From the NCBI RefSeq assembly GCF_012641275.1, contig NZ_JABAIA010000002.1, positions 1,240,001-1,304,000 on the forward strand: a stretch of 64,000 nt of DNA. The letters run 5' to 3'. The DNA is from Chitinophaga varians. GTDB taxonomy: Bacteria; Bacteroidota; Bacteroidia; Chitinophagales; Chitinophagaceae. Made by a program: the position numbers and the translations under genes. Shown here piece by piece: positions 52,695-61,849 of this stretch (positions are counted from its first letter, which is position 1; each line of letters starts with the position of its first letter). The notes below the pieces were generated by a model. It did no database searches, was not told where the DNA came from, and saw nothing but the letters and a program-made list of their open reading frames with translations.

Positions 52695-54215
52695 ATGATA
52701 CTACGCGATGCACATACTGTCAGCCTCTGGCAGGATTATGCCGGAGGGTATAATGTAATCAACCGGGCCGACCCTCAGCAGACTTATGACGTCATTATTG
52801 CAGGGGGCGGTATAACGGGGATCACTACCGCTTTTTTGCTGCAGAATGCCGGTAAGAACTGCCTGTTGATAGAAGCCGCCAACCTCGGTTATGGTACTAC
52901 CGGCGGCACCACCGCCCACCTGAATACGCTGGTAGATGTACCATATAATACGATACAACAGCATTTCGGCAAAGAAGGGGCGCGGCAGGTAAAAGAAGCC
53001 ACGGCCGAAGCCATTCAGCTGATACAACATCATATTGACCGGTTCGATATCCGGTGTGGATTTGAATACGCAGATGCGTATCTGTTTGCCCAAACGGAAA
53101 AGGAAGAGGCCGCGCTGAAAGACACTGCCGAAGCTATGCTACTGGCCGGACTGGATGTGTCAGGCGCAGCGACAATACCGGTGCCGTTTTCATTCCGGAA
53201 GGCTGTTAAAGTGACGGGCCAGGCCAAATTCAGCCCGTTGCCTTATATACAGCGTATGGCCGCCGCTTTTGAACATATTGGCGGTACTATCCTGCAACAG
53301 TGCCGTGTAACAGCTGTCCAGGATAATGATCCCATGCTGATCGTTACCACGCTGGGCGCATTCCGCTGCAGGCAGTTCGTATATGCTACCCATATTCCGC
53401 CGGGGGTAAACCTGCTGCATCTGCGCTGCGTGCCCTACCGCAGTTATGTGTTGGCGGCCACCCTGGCTGACAACAATTATCCGGAAGACCTGAGCTACGA
53501 TATGCAACAGCCTTTTCATTACTACAGAACACAGGTGATGGACGGACAGCCTTACCTGATCGCAGGAGGGGAAGATCATAAAACAGGGCATCAGGAAAAT
53601 ACAGAGGCCTGCTTCCGTAAGCTGGAAGCACATCTGCGGGAGGCATTTAATATTGAAGATATCCGTTACCGTTGGTCGGCACAATATTATGAGCCGGCAG
53701 ATGGCCTGCCGTACATCGGCCGCCTGCCGGGACAAACCGGTGAAATATATGTGGCCACCGGCTTTGGTGGCAACGGTATGGTATATGGCACCGCTGCGGC
53801 GTTGTTGCTAAAGAGATTGATGCTGGGGCTTCACAGTGAATACGTCAAACTGTTTGATCCCAGCCGTATCAAGCCCATAGCAGGCTTCAACACCTTTGTG
53901 CCACATAACGCGGACGTGATCAAACAGCTGGCCAGCCGGCTGCTGCCGGCAGAAAAGCTGGAGCAGCTCGCAGGACTGGCGCCGGGAGAAGGAAAGCTGG
54001 TCAGTTACGAAGGGTCAAAGATCGCCTTGTATAAAGATGAGCAGGGCGCCTTACATGCGGTAGATCCCATTTGTACACACCTGGGATGTGAAGTCCACTG
54101 GAACCAGGCAGAAAAATCGTGGGACTGCCCCTGTCACGGTGCACGTTACGGTATAGACGGGCAGGTATTGAATGCTCCCACCAGCAGAAACCTCGATCCG
54201 CATGATATCGGTTGA
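52695..54215 (+). CDS. FAD-dependent oxidoreductase fused to a Rieske [2Fe-2S] domain
   Basis: 506 residues. The N-terminal DAO-type FAD domain begins DVIIAGGGITGITTAFLLQNAGKNCLLIEA (about 30-60) with TTGGTTAHLNT as the second FAD contact, and ends near YVATGFGGNGMVYGTAAALLL. The C-terminal Rieske domain has both ligand pairs, C460-T-H462 and C478-P-C-H481, so the 2Fe-2S cluster should form. Such fusions are widespread and their substrates are mostly unknown; an amino acid or amine oxidation passing electrons to the Rieske centre is the usual proposal. No signal peptide. It stands alone, convergent with the hydrolase gene 4 bases downstream. Confidence 0.92.
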   Translation: MILRDAHTVSLWQDYAGGYNVINRADPQQTYDVIIAGGGITGITTAFLLQNAGKNCLLIEAANLGYGTTGGTTAHLNTLVDVPYNTIQQHFGKEGARQVKEATAEAIQLIQHHIDRFDIRCGFEYADAYLFAQTEKEEAALKDTAEAMLLAGLDVSGAATIPVPFSFRKAVKVTGQAKFSPLPYIQRMAAAFEHIGGTILQQCRVTAVQDNDPMLIVTTLGAFRCRQFVYATHIPPGVNLLHLRCVPYRSYVLAATLADNNYPEDLSYDMQQPFHYYRTQVMDGQPYLIAGGEDHKTGHQENTEACFRKLEAHLREAFNIEDIRYRWSAQYYEPADGLPYIGRLPGQTGEIYVATGFGGNGMVYGTAAALLLKRLMLGLHSEYVKLFDPSRIKPIAGFNTFVPHNADVIKQLASRLLPAEKLEQLAGLAPGEGKLVSYEGSKIALYKDEQGALHAVDPICTHLGCEVHWNQAEKSWDCPCHGARYGIDGQVLNAPTSRNLDPHDIG

Positions 54216-54219
54216 ATAA

Positions 54220-55062
54220 TTATCTCCCTTTCAGCCACGAACTGATGGCATGGGCAACGCCTGAGGGATTTTCCTCAGGGGTAAAATGTCCGCTGTTTTC
54301 AATCAATGTGCTGGTTGCCTTGAGGCAACCACTTTTTTGAAGACCATCTATATAGGATGAAACCATGCCTGGTTCCTTGTTGCCTCTGATATATAACACC
54401 GGAACGTCCATCGGACGAACAGGCGCCAGCTCTTTTTCATCTTCCGGAAATGCCCTGTACCAGCCAAGGCTCGTGTGCAGGGCAGTTGGTGTGGTATATA
54501 TGCCGGCGTATTGTTGCCTTTTTTCCGGAGTAATAGCAGCTTTGTTGTAAGCCAGGGTATCATAGAAATAATTGCACAACTGCGGTTCATGACCGGCAAT
54601 CATGGCTTCTGGTAAATCAGGCACTGCAAAGAAAGCAAAGTGCCAGATATAGGGATTGCGTTTTGTTTCCTCCCAGGGCGCCACGCCGGGGATAGCGGTG
54701 CTCATAATAACAGCGGCATCCAGCAGGTGTGGAAAATGACGGAGCATAGAGAAGGTGACCATGCCGCCAATATCATGTCCCGCCAGTACCACGCGTGACA
54801 AACCCAGCGACGTTATTAGTTTGGCCAGATGTGCAGCGATGGCCTTTTTGCAATAGTCGCCTATGTCCGCAGAGCTGCCAATGCCCGGAAGGTCAACGGC
54901 CAATACGTAGTAATCGGTTGACAACAGTTTCATAACTTCTTCAAAAGCAGACCATGATTGTGGATAGCCGTGCAATAACATCACAGCGGGTGATGATTTT
55001 TCCCCCGCCGCCACCACATGCATATCCCGGCCGTTTACACTAACATGCAGATGTTCAAACAT
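54220..55062 (-). CDS. Alpha/beta-fold hydrolase, epoxide hydrolase or haloalkane dehalogenase type
   Basis: 280 residues. The oxyanion motif HGYPQSW (31-37) and the nucleophile elbow GHDIGG with Asp97 identify the branch that uses an aspartate, as in epoxide hydrolases and haloalkane dehalogenases. H259 (NSGHFTPEENP) is the catalytic histidine. The cap region (about 125-205) has a tyrosine-containing segment typical of epoxide hydrolases. No signal peptide. Convergent with the FAD-Rieske gene and divergent from the ECF sigma gene; not obviously linked to either. Confidence 0.86.
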   Translation of the reverse strand: MFEHLHVSVNGRDMHVVAAGEKSSPAVMLLHGYPQSWSAFEEVMKLLSTDYYVLAVDLPGIGSSADIGDYCKKAIAAHLAKLITSLGLSRVVLAGHDIGGMVTFSMLRHFPHLLDAAVIMSTAIPGVAPWEETKRNPYIWHFAFFAVPDLPEAMIAGHEPQLCNYFYDTLAYNKAAITPEKRQQYAGIYTTPTALHTSLGWYRAFPEDEKELAPVRPMDVPVLYIRGNKEPGMVSSYIDGLQKSGCLKATSTLIENSGHFTPEENPSGVAHAISSWLKGR

Positions 55063-55156
55063 AAAATCGCTTTAGAAAAGCTGCGACAAAATTTACGCCG
55101 TTGTCCTGCCGGTTGTTGACAGACACGTGAATAATTAGCGGGCTTTTTTTATTTTA

Positions 55157-55765
55157 GTGCCTGAAAAAAGGAATAATTTGATAAGGAGTGATGCCTATAG
55201 TGATTTGGAGCTGATAAGTCTGCTGAAGAGGGGAGAGGTGGCGGCCTTTGATCTGCTTTACTCCCGCCACTGGTCTGGCATGTATCAGGCCGCTTTTTAC
55301 CTGCTGCGCGATCAGAATGCCTGTATGGACATTGTACAGGATATTTTTGCCTGGCTGTGGGAAAAGCGGGAAGAGCTGGAAATACAGACTGTTCCTTCAT
55401 ATCTGCGGAGTGCTGTCCGCTTTAAAGTGGCCAATTACATCCGTTCCGGCAAAATCCGGGACGAGTTTTATACCGCGCTGGCTGGCCTGTCGCTGCCGGA
55501 AACGCCCGGCCCGCAGGACTTCCTGGAGCTGAATGACCTGAAAGTGATCATCACGCAGGTGGTGAACAGCCTTCCCGAAAAGTGCCGGGAGATTTTTCTC
55601 CTGAGCCGGGATGGCCAGCTAACAAATCAACAGATAGCTGATTTATTGAATATTTCTATCAAAACTGTCGAAGCGCAAAAGACCATCGCGCTGAAGCGCA
55701 TCCGGGCAGCCGTGGACCCTCACCTGCTCGCCTTGTTACTACTTCCCATCGTGACCTGTCATTAA
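55157..55765 (+). CDS. ECF RNA polymerase sigma factor (FecI-like)
   Basis: 202 residues from GTG 55157, the best available start before region 2 (YSDLELISLLKRGEVAAFDLLYSRHW). Region 2 continues YLLRDQNACMDIVQDIFAWLWEKREEL, and region 4 contains LPEKCREIFLLSRDGQLTNQQIADLLNISIKTVEAQ (helix-turn-helix). It is the first gene of an ECF-FecR-SusC-SusD-TlpA cluster and should direct transcription of the SusC operon when released by FecR. The stop is followed by a short AT-rich hairpin (55775-55792) and a T run, so FecR may be expressed separately or attenuated. Confidence 0.93.
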   Translation: MPEKRNNLIRSDAYSDLELISLLKRGEVAAFDLLYSRHWSGMYQAAFYLLRDQNACMDIVQDIFAWLWEKREELEIQTVPSYLRSAVRFKVANYIRSGKIRDEFYTALAGLSLPETPGPQDFLELNDLKVIITQVVNSLPEKCREIFLLSRDGQLTNQQIADLLNISIKTVEAQKTIALKRIRAAVDPHLLALLLLPIVTCH

Positions 55766-55846
55766 TTTGCCCATCTCAAAAAAAAAATTGAGTTGTTTTT
55801 AAGGGTGTGTGTTTTTGCAAGTGCCTATGTATAGGACGGGCTATAT

Positions 55847-56980
55847 ATGAGAAAAGAGGAAGCCATATTATTAGCGGAAAAAATTGCATCCGGTACGGCT
55901 ACAGACGCGGAGATGATGCAATACAACCAGTTGTTCAACGCTTTTCAGGAGCAGGGCGACTGGGACGAGTTGGTGCTGGGCAACAGGCAGCAGCTGGAGG
56001 AGTTGATCCGTCAGCGGTTACAACCTGTGCTTGACCGCCGTCGTCCCGCGAAAAAAGTATACTGGTATAAATGGGCCGCGGCTGCGGTAGTGGCCTTGCT
56101 GATGGGAAGCGGGTATTATTTCCTGCAACATCGGCAAGCGGGCCCGCTACAACCGCAGGCTCTCCGCTTCCGGAATGATATTCCGGCGCCGGCCGGCAAC
56201 CATGCTGTACTGACATTGGGCAACGGCCGGCAGATACAGCTGGACAGCGCAGGCAACGGTATGCTGGCCGTGCAGGGACAGGTACAGGTCTCTAAAAATG
56301 CCAGCGGTCAGATCGTATATGCCGGCACAGACAACGCCGGCAGCTTTAATACCTTACAGCTGCCGCCGGGAAGCAGGCCCCTCACCGTGATACTGGCAGA
56401 CGGCACCAAAGTATGGCTGGACGCGGGTGCTGTGTTGACATACCCCACGGCCTTTTATGGCGGCAAACGGGAAGTGTTTGTGTCCGGACAGGCTTATTTT
56501 GAAGTGGCCCGCAACAGCAACCAGCCTTTCAGTGTAACATCCACCACCAATAATACCACCATCGATGTATTGGGCACCACCTTTAACGTACGCGCCTTCC
56601 GCGATAGCAGCGATATGCAGGTGGCCCTTCTTAGCGGCGCAGTGAAAGTCAATACCGGCAAGGCCTCGCAGCTGCTGCACCCGGGTGAGCAGGCGGCCGT
56701 CAACACAAAAGGCGCCGTGCAGCTTTCCCCTGCCGACCTGCAACAGGCCACTGCCTGGAAAGACGGGATGTTTTATTTTAATGGCGCTGACATCACCGCT
56801 ATCATGTCAGAGTTACAACGATATTATGATATTGACGTCGTCTATCAGACAGATGTTAAAGATGCCTTTGTTGCTAAAATTCCGAGGGATGTTCCGGTAT
56901 CCCGATTACTGAACCTGCTGGAGATGACCAATCTCGTGCATTTCAAAATTGAAGGACGGAAAGTAACCGTAATAAAGTAG
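55847..56980 (+). CDS. FecR-family anti-sigma factor
   Basis: 377 residues. A cytoplasmic N-terminal part (1-70, sigma-binding) is followed by one transmembrane helix (about 72-90: WYKWAAAAVVALLMGSGYYF) and a periplasmic FecR domain: TLPPGSRPLTVILADGTKVWLDAGAVLTYPTAF, REVFVSGQAYFEVARN, FSVTSTTNNTTIDVLGTTFNVRAF. The C-terminal segment (DITAIMSELQRYYDIDVVYQ, LLNLLEMTNLVHFKIEGRKVTVI) resembles an STN-like DUF4974 domain. It should hold the ECF sigma factor until signalled by the STN domain of the SusC protein encoded downstream. A hairpin (57007-57031) lies before SusC. Confidence 0.95.
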   Translation: MRKEEAILLAEKIASGTATDAEMMQYNQLFNAFQEQGDWDELVLGNRQQLEELIRQRLQPVLDRRRPAKKVYWYKWAAAAVVALLMGSGYYFLQHRQAGPLQPQALRFRNDIPAPAGNHAVLTLGNGRQIQLDSAGNGMLAVQGQVQVSKNASGQIVYAGTDNAGSFNTLQLPPGSRPLTVILADGTKVWLDAGAVLTYPTAFYGGKREVFVSGQAYFEVARNSNQPFSVTSTTNNTTIDVLGTTFNVRAFRDSSDMQVALLSGAVKVNTGKASQLLHPGEQAAVNTKGAVQLSPADLQQATAWKDGMFYFNGADITAIMSELQRYYDIDVVYQTDVKDAFVAKIPRDVPVSRLLNLLEMTNLVHFKIEGRKVTVIK

Positions 56981-57074
56981 ATCATACACCAGTCCTTTTG
57001 TACTGTCCTGTAAGACCGGCCATCTTACAGGGTGGGAGTGTATTTTATTATTTACCAAAAATCAACCAAACGAT

Positions 57075-60000
57075 ATGCTTGTCAGAAAGCTAATCAGAGC
57101 GCTATGCCTTTCGGGAGTCAATTACTACAGGACCTGCCTGCTGGCAGCCTCCCTGCTGATGACTACACAGCTGTTTGCACAGAAAGTGACCATCAGCATG
57201 AAATCCGGTTCGCTGGAAAAAGCCTTCCGGGAAATCGAAAAACAAACAGGATATAGCTTTATCTATGGAAAAAACCAGCTTAGTCAGGCTGCACCTGTCA
57301 ACATCACTGTGGAAAATCAGGAACTGAATGACGTGCTGAAAATGCTTTTCAATAACCAACCATTCACGTATTCGTTGTCGGGAAAATTTATTGCCATACG
57401 CTTGAAAAGCGCGCCAGCCAACGAATCCGGAGCAGCGGAAGGGGGGATTACTGTCCGTGGCAGGGTCACGGACGCCAAAGGAAACCCGCTTCCGGCTGTA
57501 TCCGTGGTAATACCGGGTACCCCTTTCGGCGCCATGACCAACGACAATGGCGAGTATGCCATCAACCGGGTGCCGGCTAACGCCGTAGTGGTAGTGTCTT
57601 ATCTTTCCTACGAGGCGCAACGGATTGCGGTCAACGGCCGTACTACGCTAAACATAGTGCTGCAAGAGCAACTGAAATCGCTCGATGAAGCCGTAGTGAT
57701 CGGCTACGGTACCACTACCCGCAGAATGAACACGGGCGCAGTGAGCAGCATTACCGCGAAGGATATTGACATGCAACCGGTGTCCAATCCGCTGGCGGCG
57801 CTGCCAGGCCGCATTCCCGGTGTGCAGATCACACAGCAGAACGGCCTGCCAGGCAGCGCTGCGGTAGTGCAGATCCGCGGCCAAGGCTCTATGAACTCCG
57901 GTACGATCCCGCTGTATGTGATAGATGGTGTACCGTATACTAATTTCAGCGGCGCTTATCCGCCTACAGATAATCTCAATTCACTCGGTACCACCGGGGC
58001 CAACGGCGGCATCAGCCCTTTCAGTATGATCAACCCCGATGACATCGAAAGAATGGACATCCTCAAAGATGCTGATGCAACGGCTATCTACGGCGCCAGA
58101 GGCGCCAACGGTGTTATCCTTATCACCACCAAAAAAGGGAAGTCAGGTAAAACAAGGGCTAACGTAAACGTATATACGGGATGGGGCAAGGTCAACCGCT
58201 TCATTCCTATGATGAACACGCAGCAGTACCTCGACCTGAGAAGGGAAGCGTTCAAAAACGACGGCGCCACGCCCACTACCGTAAATGCGCCGGAGCTCAC
58301 CGTATGGGACAAGAACGCTTATACCGACTGGCAACGTTTCCTCGTTGGCGGCACTGCGCGCTCTACTGACGCGCAGGCTTCTGTGTCCGGCGGCGAAGGG
58401 AAAACGCATTTCCTGTTCAGCGGCGGCTATCACAAGGAAACGACGGTATACCCAGGTGACTTCAACAGCCAGCGCTTCACCAGCCGCCTGTCTGTTGACC
58501 ACCGCTCCGCGAACGATAAATTCTACGCAGCCATCACGGCCAATTACTCCAATGACAAAACGGTATTGCCGGGCTCAGACCTTATATCGATGTACAACCT
58601 GCCGCCCAACATGCCTTTGTATGACAGTACCGGCAAACTGCTGTGGTCCAGTGGATTTAGCAACCCGGTGGCATTGATGCAACGCCGTTATACCAGCACT
58701 ACCGGCAATCTGATGACAAACGCCAGCCTGCGGTATTCTATTATCAAAGACCTGAATTTTAAAGTGAGCCTCGGCTATACGAACACCACGCTGGACCAGG
58801 TGAACCCGCTGCCGGCATCCACCCAGAACCCGGTCAATAATCCGCAGTCGTCGGCTACGTTTGCGAATACACGCTCACAGAACTATATCGTGGAACCTAC
58901 GCTGGACTACACCATGGAAGGGAAACAGGGCCGGATCAACCTGATGGTGGGCGGCACTTACCAACGCAGCCTTTCTACCGGTCAAAGCATCGATGGCAGA
59001 AGCTATAGCAGCGAAGCGCTGCTGGGCTCCCTCACTGGAGCCGGTATGCTGGTACTGAATTCCAGTTCGTATTTCGATTATCGTTTTGCGTCGCTGTTCG
59101 GTCGTGTTAATTACGACTATAAAAAGAAATACCTGTTGAACGTGACCTTCCGCCGCGATGCCTCTTCCCGCTTCGGGCCAGACTACGCAATGGGCAATTT
59201 CGGCGCAGTAGGCGCCGCTTGGTTGTTCTCCGAAGAATCATTTGTACAGGACAACCTGCCCTGGCTGAATTTCGGTAAGTTGCGCGCCAGCTTCGGCACC
59301 ACCGGCAATGATCAGATCAACAACTATCTGTATCTGCCGCTGTTATCTTCAGCCGGACCATATCAGGGCGGGACTGCCTTATTTCGTGCTACGCTGCCCA
59401 ATCCTGGTATCAAATGGGAAACTACCCGTAAGCTGGAAGTCGGGCTGGAACTGGGCTTTCTGCAAGACAGAATTAAATTCACCGGAGATTATTACCGTAA
59501 CCGGTCCACTGACCAGCTGCTGTCTGCCGCGTTGCCTACACAGTCAGGCTACAACAGTTACACGGTGAACATGCCTGCACTGGTGCAGAACAGCGGCGTG
59601 GAACTGGAGCTTACCACGCTGAACCTCAAAGCCTGGAACTTCGGATGGACGACTGATTTCAACGTGACGTTCTACCGCAACAAGCTGATAGATTTCCCCG
59701 GTATCGAAAAATCTTTCTATGCCAGCAGCTATCTGGTCGGTCAACCGATAGACATGGTGAGAAGATATCTCTATACCGGTTATGACCCTAAAACCGGTAT
59801 CCCGCAATACGCGGACCTGAACGGTGACGGGTCGATCGATTTTAATAACGACCGGCAGGTCATCCCTCCGGGCAATCCTTTCTTCGGTGGGATGAACAAT
59901 ACCTTTTCGTATAAGAACTGGGATTTTAGTTTCTTCCTACAGTTCCACCACCGGAAAGGCAGTACCAAAAATATCAGTACACCTATCGGCAGCAGCAGGA

Positions 60001-60386
60001 GCAACCAGAACACTTCCGTGCTCGACAGATGGCGGCAACCCGGCGACATCGCCACTTACCCTGCCGCCACTACCACACCGGGCACGCCGGCTTATCTCGG
60101 CTATACGCAGTACGGCAGTTCCACCGCTTTATGGGGAGATGCCAGTTACCTGAAACTGCGTTCTGCTTCCCTCAGTTATTCCTTTCCGAAAGCATGGCTG
60201 AAGAAAGCCAATATCGCCAACCTGAAAGCATATGCGGAAGGGCAGAACCTGTTCACCTGGATGAAGAACAAATACATCTATGACCCTGAAACCAGTGTGC
60301 CTGGCGGCCCTCCGGGCCTTGGTACCGGCATGATCGCGATGCCGCCGCTGAGAACGATTGTGTTTGGTGTTAACTGTTCATTCTAA
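57075..60386 (+). CDS. SusC/RagA-family TonB-dependent transporter with STN signalling domain
   Basis: 1103 residues. The N-terminus has a long signal peptide (to about residue 36, TQLFAQ), then an STN domain (about 37-112: VTISMKSGSLEKAFREIEKQTGYSFIYG ... VNITVENQELNDVLKMLF), the carboxypeptidase-like domain (VRGRVTDAKGNPLPAVSVVIPG), plug (AVVIGYGTTTRRMNTGAVSSI, ATAIYGARGANGVILITTKKG) and barrel ending IVFGVNCSF. The STN domain distinguishes it from the other three SusC proteins here and fits the ECF/FecR pair encoded just upstream: ligand binding would signal through STN to FecR. Its SusD partner starts 12 bases later. Confidence 0.96.
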   Translation: MLVRKLIRALCLSGVNYYRTCLLAASLLMTTQLFAQKVTISMKSGSLEKAFREIEKQTGYSFIYGKNQLSQAAPVNITVENQELNDVLKMLFNNQPFTYSLSGKFIAIRLKSAPANESGAAEGGITVRGRVTDAKGNPLPAVSVVIPGTPFGAMTNDNGEYAINRVPANAVVVVSYLSYEAQRIAVNGRTTLNIVLQEQLKSLDEAVVIGYGTTTRRMNTGAVSSITAKDIDMQPVSNPLAALPGRIPGVQITQQNGLPGSAAVVQIRGQGSMNSGTIPLYVIDGVPYTNFSGAYPPTDNLNSLGTTGANGGISPFSMINPDDIERMDILKDADATAIYGARGANGVILITTKKGKSGKTRANVNVYTGWGKVNRFIPMMNTQQYLDLRREAFKNDGATPTTVNAPELTVWDKNAYTDWQRFLVGGTARSTDAQASVSGGEGKTHFLFSGGYHKETTVYPGDFNSQRFTSRLSVDHRSANDKFYAAITANYSNDKTVLPGSDLISMYNLPPNMPLYDSTGKLLWSSGFSNPVALMQRRYTSTTGNLMTNASLRYSIIKDLNFKVSLGYTNTTLDQVNPLPASTQNPVNNPQSSATFANTRSQNYIVEPTLDYTMEGKQGRINLMVGGTYQRSLSTGQSIDGRSYSSEALLGSLTGAGMLVLNSSSYFDYRFASLFGRVNYDYKKKYLLNVTFRRDASSRFGPDYAMGNFGAVGAAWLFSEESFVQDNLPWLNFGKLRASFGTTGNDQINNYLYLPLLSSAGPYQGGTALFRATLPNPGIKWETTRKLEVGLELGFLQDRIKFTGDYYRNRSTDQLLSAALPTQSGYNSYTVNMPALVQNSGVELELTTLNLKAWNFGWTTDFNVTFYRNKLIDFPGIEKSFYASSYLVGQPIDMVRRYLYTGYDPKTGIPQYADLNGDGSIDFNNDRQVIPPGNPFFGGMNNTFSYKNWDFSFFLQFHHRKGSTKNISTPIGSSRSNQNTSVLDRWRQPGDIATYPAATTTPGTPAYLGYTQYGSSTALWGDASYLKLRSASLSYSFPKAWLKKANIANLKAYAEGQNLFTWMKNKYIYDPETSVPGGPPGLGTGMIAMPPLRTIVFGVNCSF

Positions 60387-60398
60387 AACCTGATTGTT

Positions 60399-61829
60399 AT
60401 GTTGTCTTTTAATATTCATAAAAAAGTGTTGCTGTCCCTGTTACTGACAGGTGGTGTTTTTTCTTCCTGCAAAAAACTGGTGGAGATAGGTCCACCTACC
60501 ACGCAGGTGGGACTTGACCAGGCTTTTGCCTCTGAAGCCACTGCTACCAGTGCCGTGGTGGGCATCTATAATACTTCGGCCATACGGGAGTGGATGTTCC
60601 CCATGAGCGAGTTGCCGGGCCTGTCAGCGAACGAGCTGCAGAACAATGTTTCCAGTCCGGCGTATGATGAGTTTAAAACGAACAGTATCACGGTCACGAA
60701 TACACTGGTGCCCAACCTATGGTATGGGGCCTATGGTACCATTTCGCAGGCCAATGCCATGATGGATGGGCTTAACCGCAGTACAGCGCTTTCTCCCGCG
60801 GTCAAAAATCAGTTATTGGGAGAAACAAAAGTGTGGAGAGCTTTTATCTATGGTTATCTCGTGAGTATGTTCAATGACGTGCCGCTGCCGCTGAAGGATG
60901 ATCCGTTGGGCAATGCCACGCTGGCACGTACGCCGGCATCACAGGTATGGACACAGCTCATCACCGATCTGAACGAAGCACAGGGACTGTTGACCGACGC
61001 TTATCCCGCCACACAGAGAACGAGGATCAACCGGCAGACGGCGAACGCCCTGCTGGCAAGGGCCTACCTCTACCAGAGAGACTGGGCCAAAGCAGAAGCC
61101 GCTGCCAGTGCCGTGATCAATTCAGGCATATACAGCCTCAATAAAGATCTGAACACTACTTTCAGCAACAGCAGCAATGAAGTGATCTGGCAGTTGGCAA
61201 CGTTGACAGGACTTTCCATTTACATGACCAACCGGGATGCGCAGGGCGGCAGTTACGCCGCCGCCGCAGGTACTGTCCCGGCTGTAACGCTGACGGATAC
61301 ACTGTATAACTCAATGGAAGCCGGCGATAAGCGTAAAGCCGCCTGGGTGGCGGCTACGGACATCGGTGGACAGAATTACAAAGTCATCACCAAATACAAA
61401 CTGCGGGTACTGGCCACCGGCAGCACCATGGGCAATGAATACAGCGTAATACTGCGGCTGGCGGAACAATACCTCATCAGAGCGGAAGCACGCGCGCAGC
61501 TGGGCAATATACCCGGCGCCATCGCAGACGTGAACGCCATCCGTGACAAGGCAGGTCTGCCTGCACTGGACAACAGTATCTCACTGGCCAACCTGTTGCT
61601 TGCCATCGAAAAAGAAAGGAAAGCGGAACTGTTCGGGGAATGGGGGCATCGCTGGTTTGACCTGAAACGTACGCCGGCTGTTTCCGGAGGTGGTAAAACC
61701 CGTGCTGATGAAGTGATTGGCGGTATGCGGCCTGCTACCTGGACAAGCACAGACGTGCTGTATCCCATCCCGGACGCCCAACGCGTGTCTAACCCGGCGC
61801 TGACACAGAATCCCGGATATAACAATTAA
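60399..61829 (+). CDS. SusD/RagB-family lipoprotein
   Basis: 476 residues with a lipoprotein signal (to lipobox SSC, GGVFSSCKKLVE). SusD features include VEIGPPTTQVGLDQAFASEATATSAVVGIYN, TPR-like helices (GETKVWRAFIYGYLVSMFNDVPLPLK) and the C-terminal ERKAELFGEWGHRWFDLKRTPAV and LYPIPDAQRVSNPALTQNPGY. It is the surface partner of the STN-type SusC. The TlpA-like gene follows by 20 bases and is part of the same operon. Confidence 0.94.
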   Translation: MLSFNIHKKVLLSLLLTGGVFSSCKKLVEIGPPTTQVGLDQAFASEATATSAVVGIYNTSAIREWMFPMSELPGLSANELQNNVSSPAYDEFKTNSITVTNTLVPNLWYGAYGTISQANAMMDGLNRSTALSPAVKNQLLGETKVWRAFIYGYLVSMFNDVPLPLKDDPLGNATLARTPASQVWTQLITDLNEAQGLLTDAYPATQRTRINRQTANALLARAYLYQRDWAKAEAAASAVINSGIYSLNKDLNTTFSNSSNEVIWQLATLTGLSIYMTNRDAQGGSYAAAAGTVPAVTLTDTLYNSMEAGDKRKAAWVAATDIGGQNYKVITKYKLRVLATGSTMGNEYSVILRLAEQYLIRAEARAQLGNIPGAIADVNAIRDKAGLPALDNSISLANLLLAIEKERKAELFGEWGHRWFDLKRTPAVSGGGKTRADEVIGGMRPATWTSTDVLYPIPDAQRVSNPALTQNPGYNN

Positions 61830-61849
61830 CATCAAACCAACCCTGTTAT

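Noticed and set aside
55775..55792. Short CTCAA/TTGAG hairpin with A run between sigma and FecR genes
   Set aside because: Stem of only 5 bp; a weak terminator or attenuator is possible but I do not list it as a feature.
60642..60652. AACAATGTT core like the RiPP operator
   Set aside because: Lies within the SusD coding sequence and lacks the outer TTG/CAA bases.
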